Assembly: GCA_021200345.1 (NCBI GenBank) | Contig: JAJQGR010000273.1 | Span: 1 to 5,789, forward strand | Source: Lachnospiraceae bacterium | GTDB taxonomy: Bacteria; Bacillota; Clostridia; Lachnospirales; Lachnospiraceae | Direction: 5' to 3' | DNA length: 5,789 bases | In this document: positions 1 to 5,782 of the stretch, one piece after another | Layout of the letters: each line of letters opens with the position of its first letter | Numbering within the stretch: the first letter of the stretch is position 1 | Position numbers and translations under genes: made by a program | The notes under the pieces: generated by a model | What the model was told of the DNA's origin: nothing | The model's input: the letters and a program-made list of their open reading frames with translations, nothing else | Databases searched by the model: none

Positions 1-1
1 T

Positions 2-331
2 GCCTTTGGGCTGGATACCTGGGAAACACCGGATGTCATCCGGGAACAGGTGGAGAAAATCCTGGATGCTCATCCAGAGGATGCGGCAGTGATTTTGTGC
101 GACATCAAGGGGGGAAGCGTTCATAATCGACTGTTTGATCTGTGTCTGAGGGATCAGGTATCTTTGGTAACGGGGATGAACCTGGCACTGGCACTGGAAC
201 TGGCAGTATCCTGGGAGGGAACGAAAGAGGAGGTGAAACAGACATTAGAGCTGGCCAGGGAAAATTTGGCATACTTTGACTGTTGTTCTATTCAAAATAC
301 AGAGGAAAAGGAGGATGGAGAGTTATGGTAG
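2..331 (+). CDS. PTS mannose-family IIA component, C-terminal part (5' end cut by window)
   Basis: Cytoplasmic phosphocarrier domain of a mannose-family phosphotransferase system; it takes phosphate from HPr and passes it to IIB. The frame is open from the window edge, giving 109 visible residues, so the start and the N-terminal phosphorylated histidine lie upstream and cannot be checked. Visible IIA features are a beta strand ending in the signature CDIKGGSVHNRL (residues 33-44 of the visible part; E. coli ManX has a related D..GGSPFN stretch), then VSLVTGMNLALALEL, which aligns with the ManX segment around V-I-A-G-V-N, and a final amphipathic helix (about residues 74-92). The tail after that is acidic and short, with no fused IIB domain, so IIA and IIB are separate proteins here. 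A GTG at 50 lies inside the conserved domain and is not a credible start. The stop overlaps the IIB start by 7 bases, indicating coupled translation. Family assignment is firm; sugar specificity cannot be read from IIA. Confidence 0.9.
   Translation, partial: AFGLDTWETPDVIREQVEKILDAHPEDAAVILCDIKGGSVHNRLFDLCLRDQVSLVTGMNLALALELAVSWEGTKEEVKQTLELARENLAYFDCCSIQNTEEKEDGELW
308..314 (+). promoter_or_regulatory. Ribosome binding site for IIB
   Basis: AAGGAGG lies 10 bases before the ATG at 325 and inside the end of the IIA gene. It decides the IIB start at 325 over an in-frame TTG at 283, which has no comparable site and would add 14 residues not seen in IIB proteins. Confidence 0.8.
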
Positions 332-807
332 TACTTTGTCGGGTGGATGAGAGACTGCTGCATGGTCAGGTTGCAGTTACCTGGGTCAGTCAGGTACAGC
401 CGGATTCCATTTTGATTGCGGACGATGAGGTCATGAAGAATGAGATGTCACGTATGGCGTTGAAGATGGTGAAGCCAACGGGCGTCAATATGGCGATACG
501 TTCAGTGGAAGATGGCGCAGGAGTTCTAAATGACCCGCGAGCAGAGAAACTGCGTATTTTCGTGGTGGTGCGCACGCTTCGGGATGCGGTACGCCTGTGT
601 GAGATGACTGACACCATCACAAAGATCAATGTGGGCGGCATAAAGAAAAAGGAAGGGGCCAGGCTGGTAGCAGCCTCTGTCTATCTGAATGATGAGGACC
701 TGGCCAATCTGCAGAGACTGGTCGATCTGGGGAAAGAAGTGGAATTTCGAATGGTACCCAGTGAGTCCGGAAAGAAAGCGGAGCAAATATTGTCAGAATA
801 TAAATAA
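325..807 (+). CDS. PTS mannose/sorbose-family IIB component
   Basis: Cytoplasmic PTS domain that receives phosphate from IIA on a histidine and donates it to the sugar bound by the IIC-IID membrane complex. The 160-residue protein has the usual length and motif order: the active-site loop RVDERLLHGQV at residues 6-16, with His13 as the expected phosphorylated residue (IIB proteins of this family carry R-[IV]-D-x-R-L-[IL]-H-G-Q-V here); ADDEV at 32-36; INVGG at 101-105; and the C-terminal FRMVP at 141-145. It aligns by eye along its length with the IIB half of E. coli ManX. The start at 325 is set by the AAGGAGG site and places the active-site loop at the extreme N-terminus, as normal for the family. 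It overlaps IIA by 7 bases and is followed after 20 bases by IIC. All expected catalytic features are intact, so it should be active. Confidence 0.95.
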   Translation: MVVLCRVDERLLHGQVAVTWVSQVQPDSILIADDEVMKNEMSRMALKMVKPTGVNMAIRSVEDGAGVLNDPRAEKLRIFVVVRTLRDAVRLCEMTDTITKINVGGIKKKEGARLVAASVYLNDEDLANLQRLVDLGKEVEFRMVPSESGKKAEQILSEYK

Positions 808-813
808 TTTATT

Positions 814-821
814 AAAGGAGG
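814..821 (+). promoter_or_regulatory. Strong ribosome binding site for IIC
   Basis: AAAGGAGG with a 6-base AT-rich spacer before the ATG at 828. It is the strongest Shine-Dalgarno match in the PTS operon and sits in its only sizeable internal gap (808-827). Confidence 0.85.
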
Positions 822-827
822 TATATT

Positions 828-1607
828 ATGCAAGCTTTATTAATCTCATTGATCACCTGGGTGATCGCCGGGGCGGAGGCATGGTTTGCCTATCCCATCA
901 TCAATACTCCCCTGGTGCTGTGCCCTATTGTGGGCGCTATCTGCGGGGATCTGCAGACAGGGATCATCGCGGGGGCGACACTGCAGCTGATTTTCCTGGG
1001 AGTGATGGCCATTGGAGGAACGCTGCCGGCGGATGCTGCCCTGGGGTCGATTATCGGAACATTCCTGGCTATTCAGACAGGACAGTCTGTGGAGGTAGCG
1101 GTGACATTTGCAGTTCCTGTTGCTCTGGTTGGATCCTCTCTGACTTTTGTAGGTTACTTTATCAGGACTCTGTTTGTGCCGGTGACACAAAAGCTGGTGG
1201 ATTCCGGAAATGAACGGGGGTTGGAGATCGAACATATTTGCCTGGCCTGGTTACCGGAACTGCCAAAGTATATCCTCTGTTTTGCGGTGCTGGCTTTTGG
1301 AACGGATCTGGCGGAGAGTCTGGTCAATTCCCTGCCCGAGACCTTGCTGAACAGTCTGGACTTTGCTACAGCACTTTTACCTGCCGTTGGAATTGCCCTG
1401 TTGCTGAAGGTGATGTGGAACAAATCAACTGCGGTCTATTTTTTCCTGGGCCTGCTTCTTGCTCTGTACTTTGGACAGGGAACGCTGGCAGTGGCGCTGA
1501 TTGGTGTGGTGCTGGCGGTAATCATTGTCTTCAGGGATGGAAATAAAAACCAGGATGTGGCTGCGCAGATCGAAGAGAATGAGGATGGAGGACTTTTCAA
1601 TGACTGA
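828..1607 (+). CDS. PTS mannose/sorbose-family IIC component (membrane permease subunit)
   Basis: Integral membrane subunit that, together with IID, binds the sugar and moves it across the membrane while IIB phosphorylates it. The 259-residue protein is almost entirely hydrophobic, with roughly seven to nine membrane segments or re-entrant stretches. It carries the IIC-Sor/Man signature at residues 33-69: PIVGAICGDLQTG, then AGATLQLIFLG (48-58), then GGTLPADAALG ending near 72. This matches the E. coli ManY stretch V-G-I-V-L-G-D-M-K-T-G...G-G-T-L-E-M, except that residue 53 is Gln where ManY has Glu; Gln is, as I recall, found in sorbose/GalNAc-type relatives. The C-terminus (about 236-259) is charged and cytoplasmic, rich in Asp/Glu. 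Start at the ATG at 828, supported by AAAGGAGG. The stop overlaps the IID start by 8 bases. Family firm, substrate not determined. Confidence 0.93.
   Translation: MQALLISLITWVIAGAEAWFAYPIINTPLVLCPIVGAICGDLQTGIIAGATLQLIFLGVMAIGGTLPADAALGSIIGTFLAIQTGQSVEVAVTFAVPVALVGSSLTFVGYFIRTLFVPVTQKLVDSGNERGLEIEHICLAWLPELPKYILCFAVLAFGTDLAESLVNSLPETLLNSLDFATALLPAVGIALLLKVMWNKSTAVYFFLGLLLALYFGQGTLAVALIGVVLAVIIVFRDGNKNQDVAAQIEENEDGGLFND
1587..1591 (+). promoter_or_regulatory. Ribosome binding site that sets the IID start
   Basis: GGAGG lies 8 bases before the ATG at 1600. It favours 1600 over the in-frame ATG at 1585, which overlaps this site and has only a weak GAGG-like sequence of its own upstream. Confidence 0.7.
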
Positions 1608-2424
1608 CAAAAATAAAACGGTAACTTCGCCGGAGGATAAAAAGATGCTGACCTCCCTTTTCTGGAGGACAATGACGCTGAGCGCGTCCTGGAACTATGA
1701 GACTCAGCAGGCGTTGGGGTATACCTATGCCATGCTGCCTGTGCTGCGTCGGTTTTATCCGGATAAAGAGAAGCGGATAGAAGCCATGAAGCGTCATAAT
1801 GTTTTATTTAATACCACGCCGACTATGGGTGGAATTATCACCGGACTGACAGCTTCCATGGAGAAGAAAGCAAGTGAGGATCCGGAGTTTGACACTACCA
1901 GCATCAATACAGTCAAAATTGCTCTGATGGGGCCTTTTGCGGGAATTGGAGATTCGATCTTTCAGGGAACTCTGCGGGTGATCACTCTGGGCATCGGCAT
2001 TTCCCTGGCGGCCTCCGGGAATGTTTTTGGCGCCATATTACATATTTTGCTGTACAATGTGCTGGCACATCTGGTTCGGTATTATGGAGTAACCAGTTCC
2101 TATGAGATGGGCGACCAGCTGATGTCCAACATGAGCGAAAGCGGATTAATGGGTAGGCTGACCAAGGCGGCCAGCATCGTCGGAATGATGACGGTAGGGG
2201 CCATGGCGGTGACGATGACCAGCTTCAGCATTGATAAGGTCTGGACCATTCAGGGATCTGAGATTGTGGTACAGGATGTTTTGGACAGCATCTTCCCCTG
2301 TCTGCTTCCGCTTGTATTGACCTGGGGTTGCTATAAGCTTTTGAAAAAAGGAATGAGCCCGGCACTGCTGATGCTGATCCTGATCGTTGTGGGAACCCTC
2401 GGAAAGATGATAGGTATGATTTGA
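1600..2424 (+). CDS. PTS mannose-family IID component (membrane permease subunit)
   Basis: Partner of IIC in the sugar-translocating membrane complex; IID is specific to the mannose PTS family. The 274-residue protein aligns by eye end to end with E. coli ManZ. It has a soluble N-terminal helical region with LFWRTMTLSASWNYE (residues 20-34) and ALGYTYAMLPVLRRFYP (38-54), the RHNVLFNTTP block at 65-74, and the hallmark LMGPFAGIGDS at 109-119. Hydrophobic stretches follow, with YYGV in the middle, and two hydrophobic segments close the C-terminus after VLDSIFPCLLPLVLTW. The start at 1600 fits GGAGG at 1587-1591; using the ATG at 1585 would add only five residues. It overlaps IIC by 8 bases, and its stop is one base before the ATG of the SIS gene. 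All family motifs are intact. Confidence 0.95.
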   Translation: MTDKNKTVTSPEDKKMLTSLFWRTMTLSASWNYETQQALGYTYAMLPVLRRFYPDKEKRIEAMKRHNVLFNTTPTMGGIITGLTASMEKKASEDPEFDTTSINTVKIALMGPFAGIGDSIFQGTLRVITLGIGISLAASGNVFGAILHILLYNVLAHLVRYYGVTSSYEMGDQLMSNMSESGLMGRLTKAASIVGMMTVGAMAVTMTSFSIDKVWTIQGSEIVVQDVLDSIFPCLLPLVLTWGCYKLLKKGMSPALLMLILIVVGTLGKMIGMI

Positions 2425-2425
2425 T

Positions 2426-3505
2426 ATGGAAGGTTATTTTAACGGTACCATGCTGGACTGTATCCGGGAGACGGAGGGAGCGTTGAGAAATATTATCTCT
2501 CATCGGAGAGAAAATACCGCTTCTCTGCTGGCTGATCTGGAGAGGGAAAGGCCAATCAGCCGGATTTGCCTGGTGGGTTCCGGAACCAGCAACACGGCCG
2601 CTGTGACGGCCAGAGCCTGGATGGAAAAGATCCTGAGGATTCCTGTGCAGACCATGCTGCCAAGCACGTTGCTGTATGAAACCACAGCATATGATTCTGA
2701 GGCATTGTATCTGTTTACCTCTCAGACTGGGACCAGTCGAATGGCTGGGGAGGCACTGGACTTCATTCTTGAAAAAGGTTTTCATAATGCGGTGATTTCT
2801 GAGTCACCGGATACGCCGATGGCCAGGAAGGCTTCCGCTTTTATCAATATGGACTGCGGCATTGAGGAATATCCCATGCGCACAGAAGGCTACACTGCTT
2901 CAGTGATGACCATGATGGTAATTGCTCTGGAACTTGCGCGGCAATATGGTCGCTGCAGTGATGAGGTATATGAGAAAGCGGTGACAGAGTTGTCAGGTGC
3001 AGCAGACAGAGTAGGCCCTGTAATTGAAAAAGCGCTTGCCTGGGCGGGAAAAGTGAAACGTCAGCTGCTGCGCAGCGATCTGATAGTGTTTACCGGAGCT
3101 GATGCCCTTTACGGCGTAGCCCTGGAGGGCGCCATGAAAATGTGGGAAACATTGCAGACAGCATCGGTAGGATACGAGATCGAGGATGGGATTCATGGAC
3201 CCAATTACGGATATAATTTCAGACATTGCGTGGTGGTTTTAAACCATGGCGGACGGGAGAATGACAAATGCCAGGCCTTGGCCAGGTATATGAAAGAGGT
3301 CTGGCAGAATGGGCTGGTGATAGGCCCTCATCCTGTGGATGAGACAGATCTGGAACTGGCGCCGCCGGACGATGCTACCGGTTATGTAGATTTTGTTCTT
3401 ACTCTGCAGGTTCTGACCTATGTGTGTGCCAGAGATCAGGGAAGAGATCTGAAGAAACATCATGACAACAGCCGGATGCAGGAGTATTTCCGCACCCACA
3501 TCTGA
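2426..3505 (+). CDS. Double-SIS-domain sugar-phosphate enzyme, GlmS-isomerase/FrlB/GfrE-F-like (putative deglycase or aldose-ketose isomerase/deaminase)
   Basis: Cytoplasmic 359-residue protein with two phosphosugar-binding SIS domains. The first runs from about 45 to 175, with LVGSGTSN at 49-56 and the phosphate-loop SQTGTSR at 99-105. The second runs from about 215 to 335, with VFTGADALYGVALEGAMKMWE at 221-241, and YEIEDGIHGPNYGY at 250-263. The Glu residues 251/253 and HGP 257-259 match the region that carries the catalytic Glu in the GlmS isomerase half. The N-terminal glutaminase domain of GlmS (about 240 residues) is absent, so it is not a glucosamine-6-phosphate synthase; stand-alone relatives are deglycases (FrlB, GfrE, GfrF) and AgaS-type deaminases. 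The ATG at 2426 is one base after the IID stop and lacks a good Shine-Dalgarno (only TAGGT at 2411-2415), so translation probably depends on coupling to IID. Its position as last gene of a mannose-family PTS operon implies it consumes the imported phosphosugar, likely a 6-phosphorylated amino sugar or Amadori product. SIS fold is firm; reaction is inferred. Confidence 0.85.
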   Translation: MEGYFNGTMLDCIRETEGALRNIISHRRENTASLLADLERERPISRICLVGSGTSNTAAVTARAWMEKILRIPVQTMLPSTLLYETTAYDSEALYLFTSQTGTSRMAGEALDFILEKGFHNAVISESPDTPMARKASAFINMDCGIEEYPMRTEGYTASVMTMMVIALELARQYGRCSDEVYEKAVTELSGAADRVGPVIEKALAWAGKVKRQLLRSDLIVFTGADALYGVALEGAMKMWETLQTASVGYEIEDGIHGPNYGYNFRHCVVVLNHGGRENDKCQALARYMKEVWQNGLVIGPHPVDETDLELAPPDDATGYVDFVLTLQVLTYVCARDQGRDLKKHHDNSRMQEYFRTHI

Positions 3506-3510
3506 TTCAA

Positions 3511-3567
3511 GAGATATCCACGGGACGCAGGGATTTTCTGACTTGCGGTTGCCGTGGATATTTTTTT
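3511..3567 (+). terminator. Intrinsic (Rho-independent) terminator after the PTS-SIS operon
   Basis: A perfect 10-bp inverted repeat, ATATCCACGG (3514-3523) and CCGTGGATAT (3552-3561), is followed directly by a T run (3561-3567). Three outer bases can extend the stem by A-T and G-T pairs. Inside the 28-base interior a second stem can form between CGCAGG (3526-3531) and CTTGCG (3542-3547), leaving a 10-base loop, so the full hairpin is a long stem with an internal bulge. It begins 5 bases after the SIS stop codon and ends 18 bases before the MATE start. It fits an operon end; partial read-through is possible. Confidence 0.85.
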
Positions 3568-3573
3568 GAGGAG
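3568..3573 (+). promoter_or_regulatory. Probable ribosome binding site for the MATE gene
   Basis: GAGGAG directly abuts the terminator T run and lies 12 bases before the ATG at 3586, a somewhat long spacing. I see no convincing -35/-10 pair in the 80-base gap (3506-3585), so how this gene is transcribed is not evident from the sequence. Confidence 0.5.
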
Positions 3574-3585
3574 TTTGATTAATTT

Positions 3586-4926
3586 ATGAAGAAAGAGATT
3601 GTACAGCTATCCTGTCCGATTATTTTACAGAGTATGATCGTATATCTGGTCATGGCGGTAGAAAATCTGCTGGTGGCAAGGATTTCCGGCAATGCTTTTG
3701 CCGCGCTGACTTTGACCACTCAGGTTTACAATATTACATCCCTGGTGATCCAAGGGATAACAGGTGGCGGAAATATTCTGCTTGCCCGGTATTTAGGCAG
3801 CCGGAACTATGGTCGGGTGAGGCAGATTATCCGGTATGAATTTATCTTTGCTGTGATTTTTGTGGGCACTGTGGGCATCTGTTGCACTGCGGTACCCCGG
3901 ACAGTGATGTCGGTTTTGACAGATCATGAGGACCTGATTAAACTGGGAGGAATTTATCTGCAGGTCATGGGAATCACCTGGTTTTTAGCGGCCTGTTCCA
4001 TGATTATGACCCAGGTGCTGCGTACCATAGGGGAGGCCTCGGTGCCTATGAGAATGGCAGCGGTGGAGATGGGACTGGAACTGATTGCAACTATTGTGGT
4101 GGTGTCGTCCGGCTTTTCTGTAGAGCGTAAGCTGTTTGGAATCGCTGTTTGTTTCCTGGCGCTAAGGATAACAGAGTTTGGAATCCTGAGTACATTTCTG
4201 ATCAGGAAGACGGCTGAATGGAAACAGCCACAGGAAAATCAGAATGTTGCAAAGGACAGGCGTTTTTTTGCTGCTTTTGTTCGGACAGTATTCCCGGTTA
4301 CCGCTAATGAGTTGATGTGGTCCCTTGGAACCAGTATTCTTGTCATGATGATTGGACGACAGAGTCAGGCGGTGATCTCTGCATATGGGATATGTACGAC
4401 AGCAGGTTCTCTGGCAGGCGTGGTGATGTCTGGTTTGGATCTTGCCGGATCCATGGTCCTGGGACGGAATATCGCTGTGGGGCGTAAAAGAGTGGCGCAA
4501 ATCCAGAAAATATTACGGAGGCTGTCCCTGGAAGGCGCTTTTCTGGAGATTGGGATTCTCCTGGGAATGATGGCGCTGGCTCCGTATATTTATGGCTTGG
4601 GGGAGGATGTCAATCGACTTGGCTTTAGTCTATTGTTGATAGACGCCGGAATTGAAATGTTCAAGGCAAGACAGTCTATGAACATGACGGGGATTCTGCG
4701 GGCGCTGGGTGATGTAAGGTTTTGTTTCCTGAATGATATTTTATTTCAGTGGCTCTATATTATTCCGGGAACGTGGCTGTTGCTTCAAATGGGAAGTCTG
4801 CCTTTCGCTGTCGTGTATTTCTTTATGAGAAGCGACCAGGTCATTAAGGTATTTACCTCTGAGAAGCGAATTCAGGTTTTGAACAGGAGGAGTGAAATTA
4901 ATGTTGAAGCATCAGAGAATTCATGA
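3586..4926 (+). CDS. MATE-family efflux transporter
   Basis: Cytoplasmic-membrane exporter of the MATE (multidrug and toxic compound extrusion) family, normally driven by a Na+ or H+ gradient and acting on cationic drugs, metabolites or other organics. The length of 446 residues is typical. The hydrophobic pattern fits 12 membrane helices in two bundles, joined by a polar central loop at about 205-228. The N-bundle shows PIILQSMIVYLVMAVENLLVARISGNAFAALTL (split here only by helix 1 and its loop; roughly residues 11-43), the LARYLGSRNY block at 66-75, and TQVLRTIGEAS at 142-152. The C-bundle repeats the last motif as TGILRALGDVRF at 368-379, the internal repeat expected in MATE proteins. Where many family members have V-D in helix 1 (V-D-x-x-x-V-G-R), this one has V-E (Glu26). 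The start at 3586 puts a short basic N-terminus before helix 1. The 3' end overlaps the hydrolase gene by 26 bases. Family firm; substrate unknown. Confidence 0.9.
   Translation: MKKEIVQLSCPIILQSMIVYLVMAVENLLVARISGNAFAALTLTTQVYNITSLVIQGITGGGNILLARYLGSRNYGRVRQIIRYEFIFAVIFVGTVGICCTAVPRTVMSVLTDHEDLIKLGGIYLQVMGITWFLAACSMIMTQVLRTIGEASVPMRMAAVEMGLELIATIVVVSSGFSVERKLFGIAVCFLALRITEFGILSTFLIRKTAEWKQPQENQNVAKDRRFFAAFVRTVFPVTANELMWSLGTSILVMMIGRQSQAVISAYGICTTAGSLAGVVMSGLDLAGSMVLGRNIAVGRKRVAQIQKILRRLSLEGAFLEIGILLGMMALAPYIYGLGEDVNRLGFSLLLIDAGIEMFKARQSMNMTGILRALGDVRFCFLNDILFQWLYIIPGTWLLLQMGSLPFAVVYFFMRSDQVIKVFTSEKRIQVLNRRSEINVEASENS
4885..4890 (+). promoter_or_regulatory. Ribosome binding site that sets the hydrolase start
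   Basis: AGGAGG lies 10 bases before the ATG at 4901, within the end of the MATE gene. An in-frame GTG at 4892 is only one base after it and cannot use it, so 4901 is the supported start. Confidence 0.75.
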
Positions 4927-5770
4927 AAAGGTATATCGGATTACAGGAGGAGGATGTGATTGCTATCTGATAGACGCAGAATCTCCCTGTATGATTGACT
5001 GTGGTTGTTCAGGGGAGAATATAAGGGAGTATGCCGGACGCCTTTTGGAAAAGGCTGTGGATACTGTAATCTGTACTCATTCTCATATTGATCACACAGG
5101 AAACGCCGGTTTTTTCCCGCATGTTTGTATGACTGAGAGAACAGCCATTGGAGCGAAAAATCCAATGGATGAGGATCCGGGAAGACTGAGACTGGATTAT
5201 ATCCCGCAAATAATTGCTCCGGGTCCTTTGCAGGTGGGTGATCTGACTCTCGAAATCATTTTGTGTGATTGTCACTGCCCGGGAAATATCATGATTCTGG
5301 ATCGCAAGGATGGAATTCTTTTTACAGGGGATGAAATTGACCGGGACCAGGTTCTGTTGCTACCGGGATTTTCAGAGAGGAGAGGGCAGTATCACAGCAG
5401 TCCGGCGGCTACCGTCGGTGAATACCGCTCTATGCTGATGGGATTACAGGTTTTTCAACCGGTGGTAACGAATCTGTGCACTGGACATAATGGCTCGCCT
5501 CTTCCTTTTTCAGTCATTGATGAGATGATTTCTTTATGTGACGATGTTCTGTCAGGGAAAGAGGCCAGCCGAGATTGCCGCAGTGATACCTATTCTCCGG
5601 ATATGACGCATTTTCCGTTTTATGAAGCCAATTATTGCCGGTATAGCAGGAATGGCTGCAGCCTTGTATATTGCATGGATGATCTGCATGACAGAAGAAA
5701 TAACAGTATTCATATTCCGGCCACCCCGCTGCATGGCATCTGTGAAGAGAATAAGCAAAAAGGTTATTGA
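4901..5770 (+). CDS. Metallo-beta-lactamase-fold hydrolase, cysteine-rich
   Basis: Predicted soluble 289-residue metal-dependent hydrolase of the MBL superfamily. The order of metal-site motifs is complete: the signature THSHIDHTGN at 59-68 (His60, His62, Asp64, His65), a third-motif histidine at 125 within CDCHCPGNI (122-130), Asp144 in LFTGDEID (140-147), and His196 in CTGHNG (193-198). The N-terminus has the usual strand pair YRITGGGCDCYLID followed by MIDCG (31-35). These suffice for a dinuclear metal site typical of glyoxalase II, lactonase and related hydrolases; the reaction cannot be assigned. The protein holds 17 Cys, several beside the metal ligands, and in the third motif the common G-H-T-P-G is C-H-C-P-G. 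The C-terminal part (about 205-289) is not recognised by me beyond being polar and Cys-containing. No signal peptide is seen. Coupled to the MATE gene by a 26-base overlap, suggesting a shared role such as processing and expelling a compound, which is inference. Confidence 0.87.
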   Translation: MLKHQRIHEKVYRITGGGCDCYLIDAESPCMIDCGCSGENIREYAGRLLEKAVDTVICTHSHIDHTGNAGFFPHVCMTERTAIGAKNPMDEDPGRLRLDYIPQIIAPGPLQVGDLTLEIILCDCHCPGNIMILDRKDGILFTGDEIDRDQVLLLPGFSERRGQYHSSPAATVGEYRSMLMGLQVFQPVVTNLCTGHNGSPLPFSVIDEMISLCDDVLSGKEASRDCRSDTYSPDMTHFPFYEANYCRYSRNGCSLVYCMDDLHDRRNNSIHIPATPLHGICEENKQKGY

Positions 5771-5782
5771 CATTGGGGGCGC

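Noticed and set aside
182..205. Four near-identical hexamers CTGGCA/CTGGAA in tandem
   Set aside because: They encode the Leu-Ala-rich helix of IIA in frame, in a conserved part of the family. Codon bias for CTG plus an alternating Leu/Ala sequence explains the pattern; no regulatory or phase-variable repeat is indicated.
689..1213. Alternative + strand frame of 174 codons overlapping IIB and IIC
   Set aside because: IIB and IIC both have complete family motifs and strong ribosome sites; the alternative translation is Cys/Gly/Arg-rich and resembles nothing.
1585..1599. Upstream ATG as the IID start
   Set aside because: The ATG at 1585 overlaps the GGAGG that best serves the ATG at 1600 and has no good site of its own.
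2225..2785. Long antisense open frame (186 codons) across the IID/SIS junction
   Set aside because: It is fully overlapped by two well-recognised genes on the + strand, its translation resembles no family I know, and it has no clear start context. It is a shadow of the coding bias.
3543..3579. Possible promoter TTGCCG...TTTGAT before the MATE gene
   Set aside because: Spacing is about 19 bases, both boxes match poorly, they lie within the terminator hairpin, and a start there would leave almost no leader. Not reported as a promoter.
2..5770. CRISPR array, tRNA/rRNA, insertion sequence, phage or defence genes
   Set aside because: No spaced direct repeats, transposase or integrase motifs, inverted terminal repeats or RNA-gene sequences were seen; coding sequence fills nearly all of the window.
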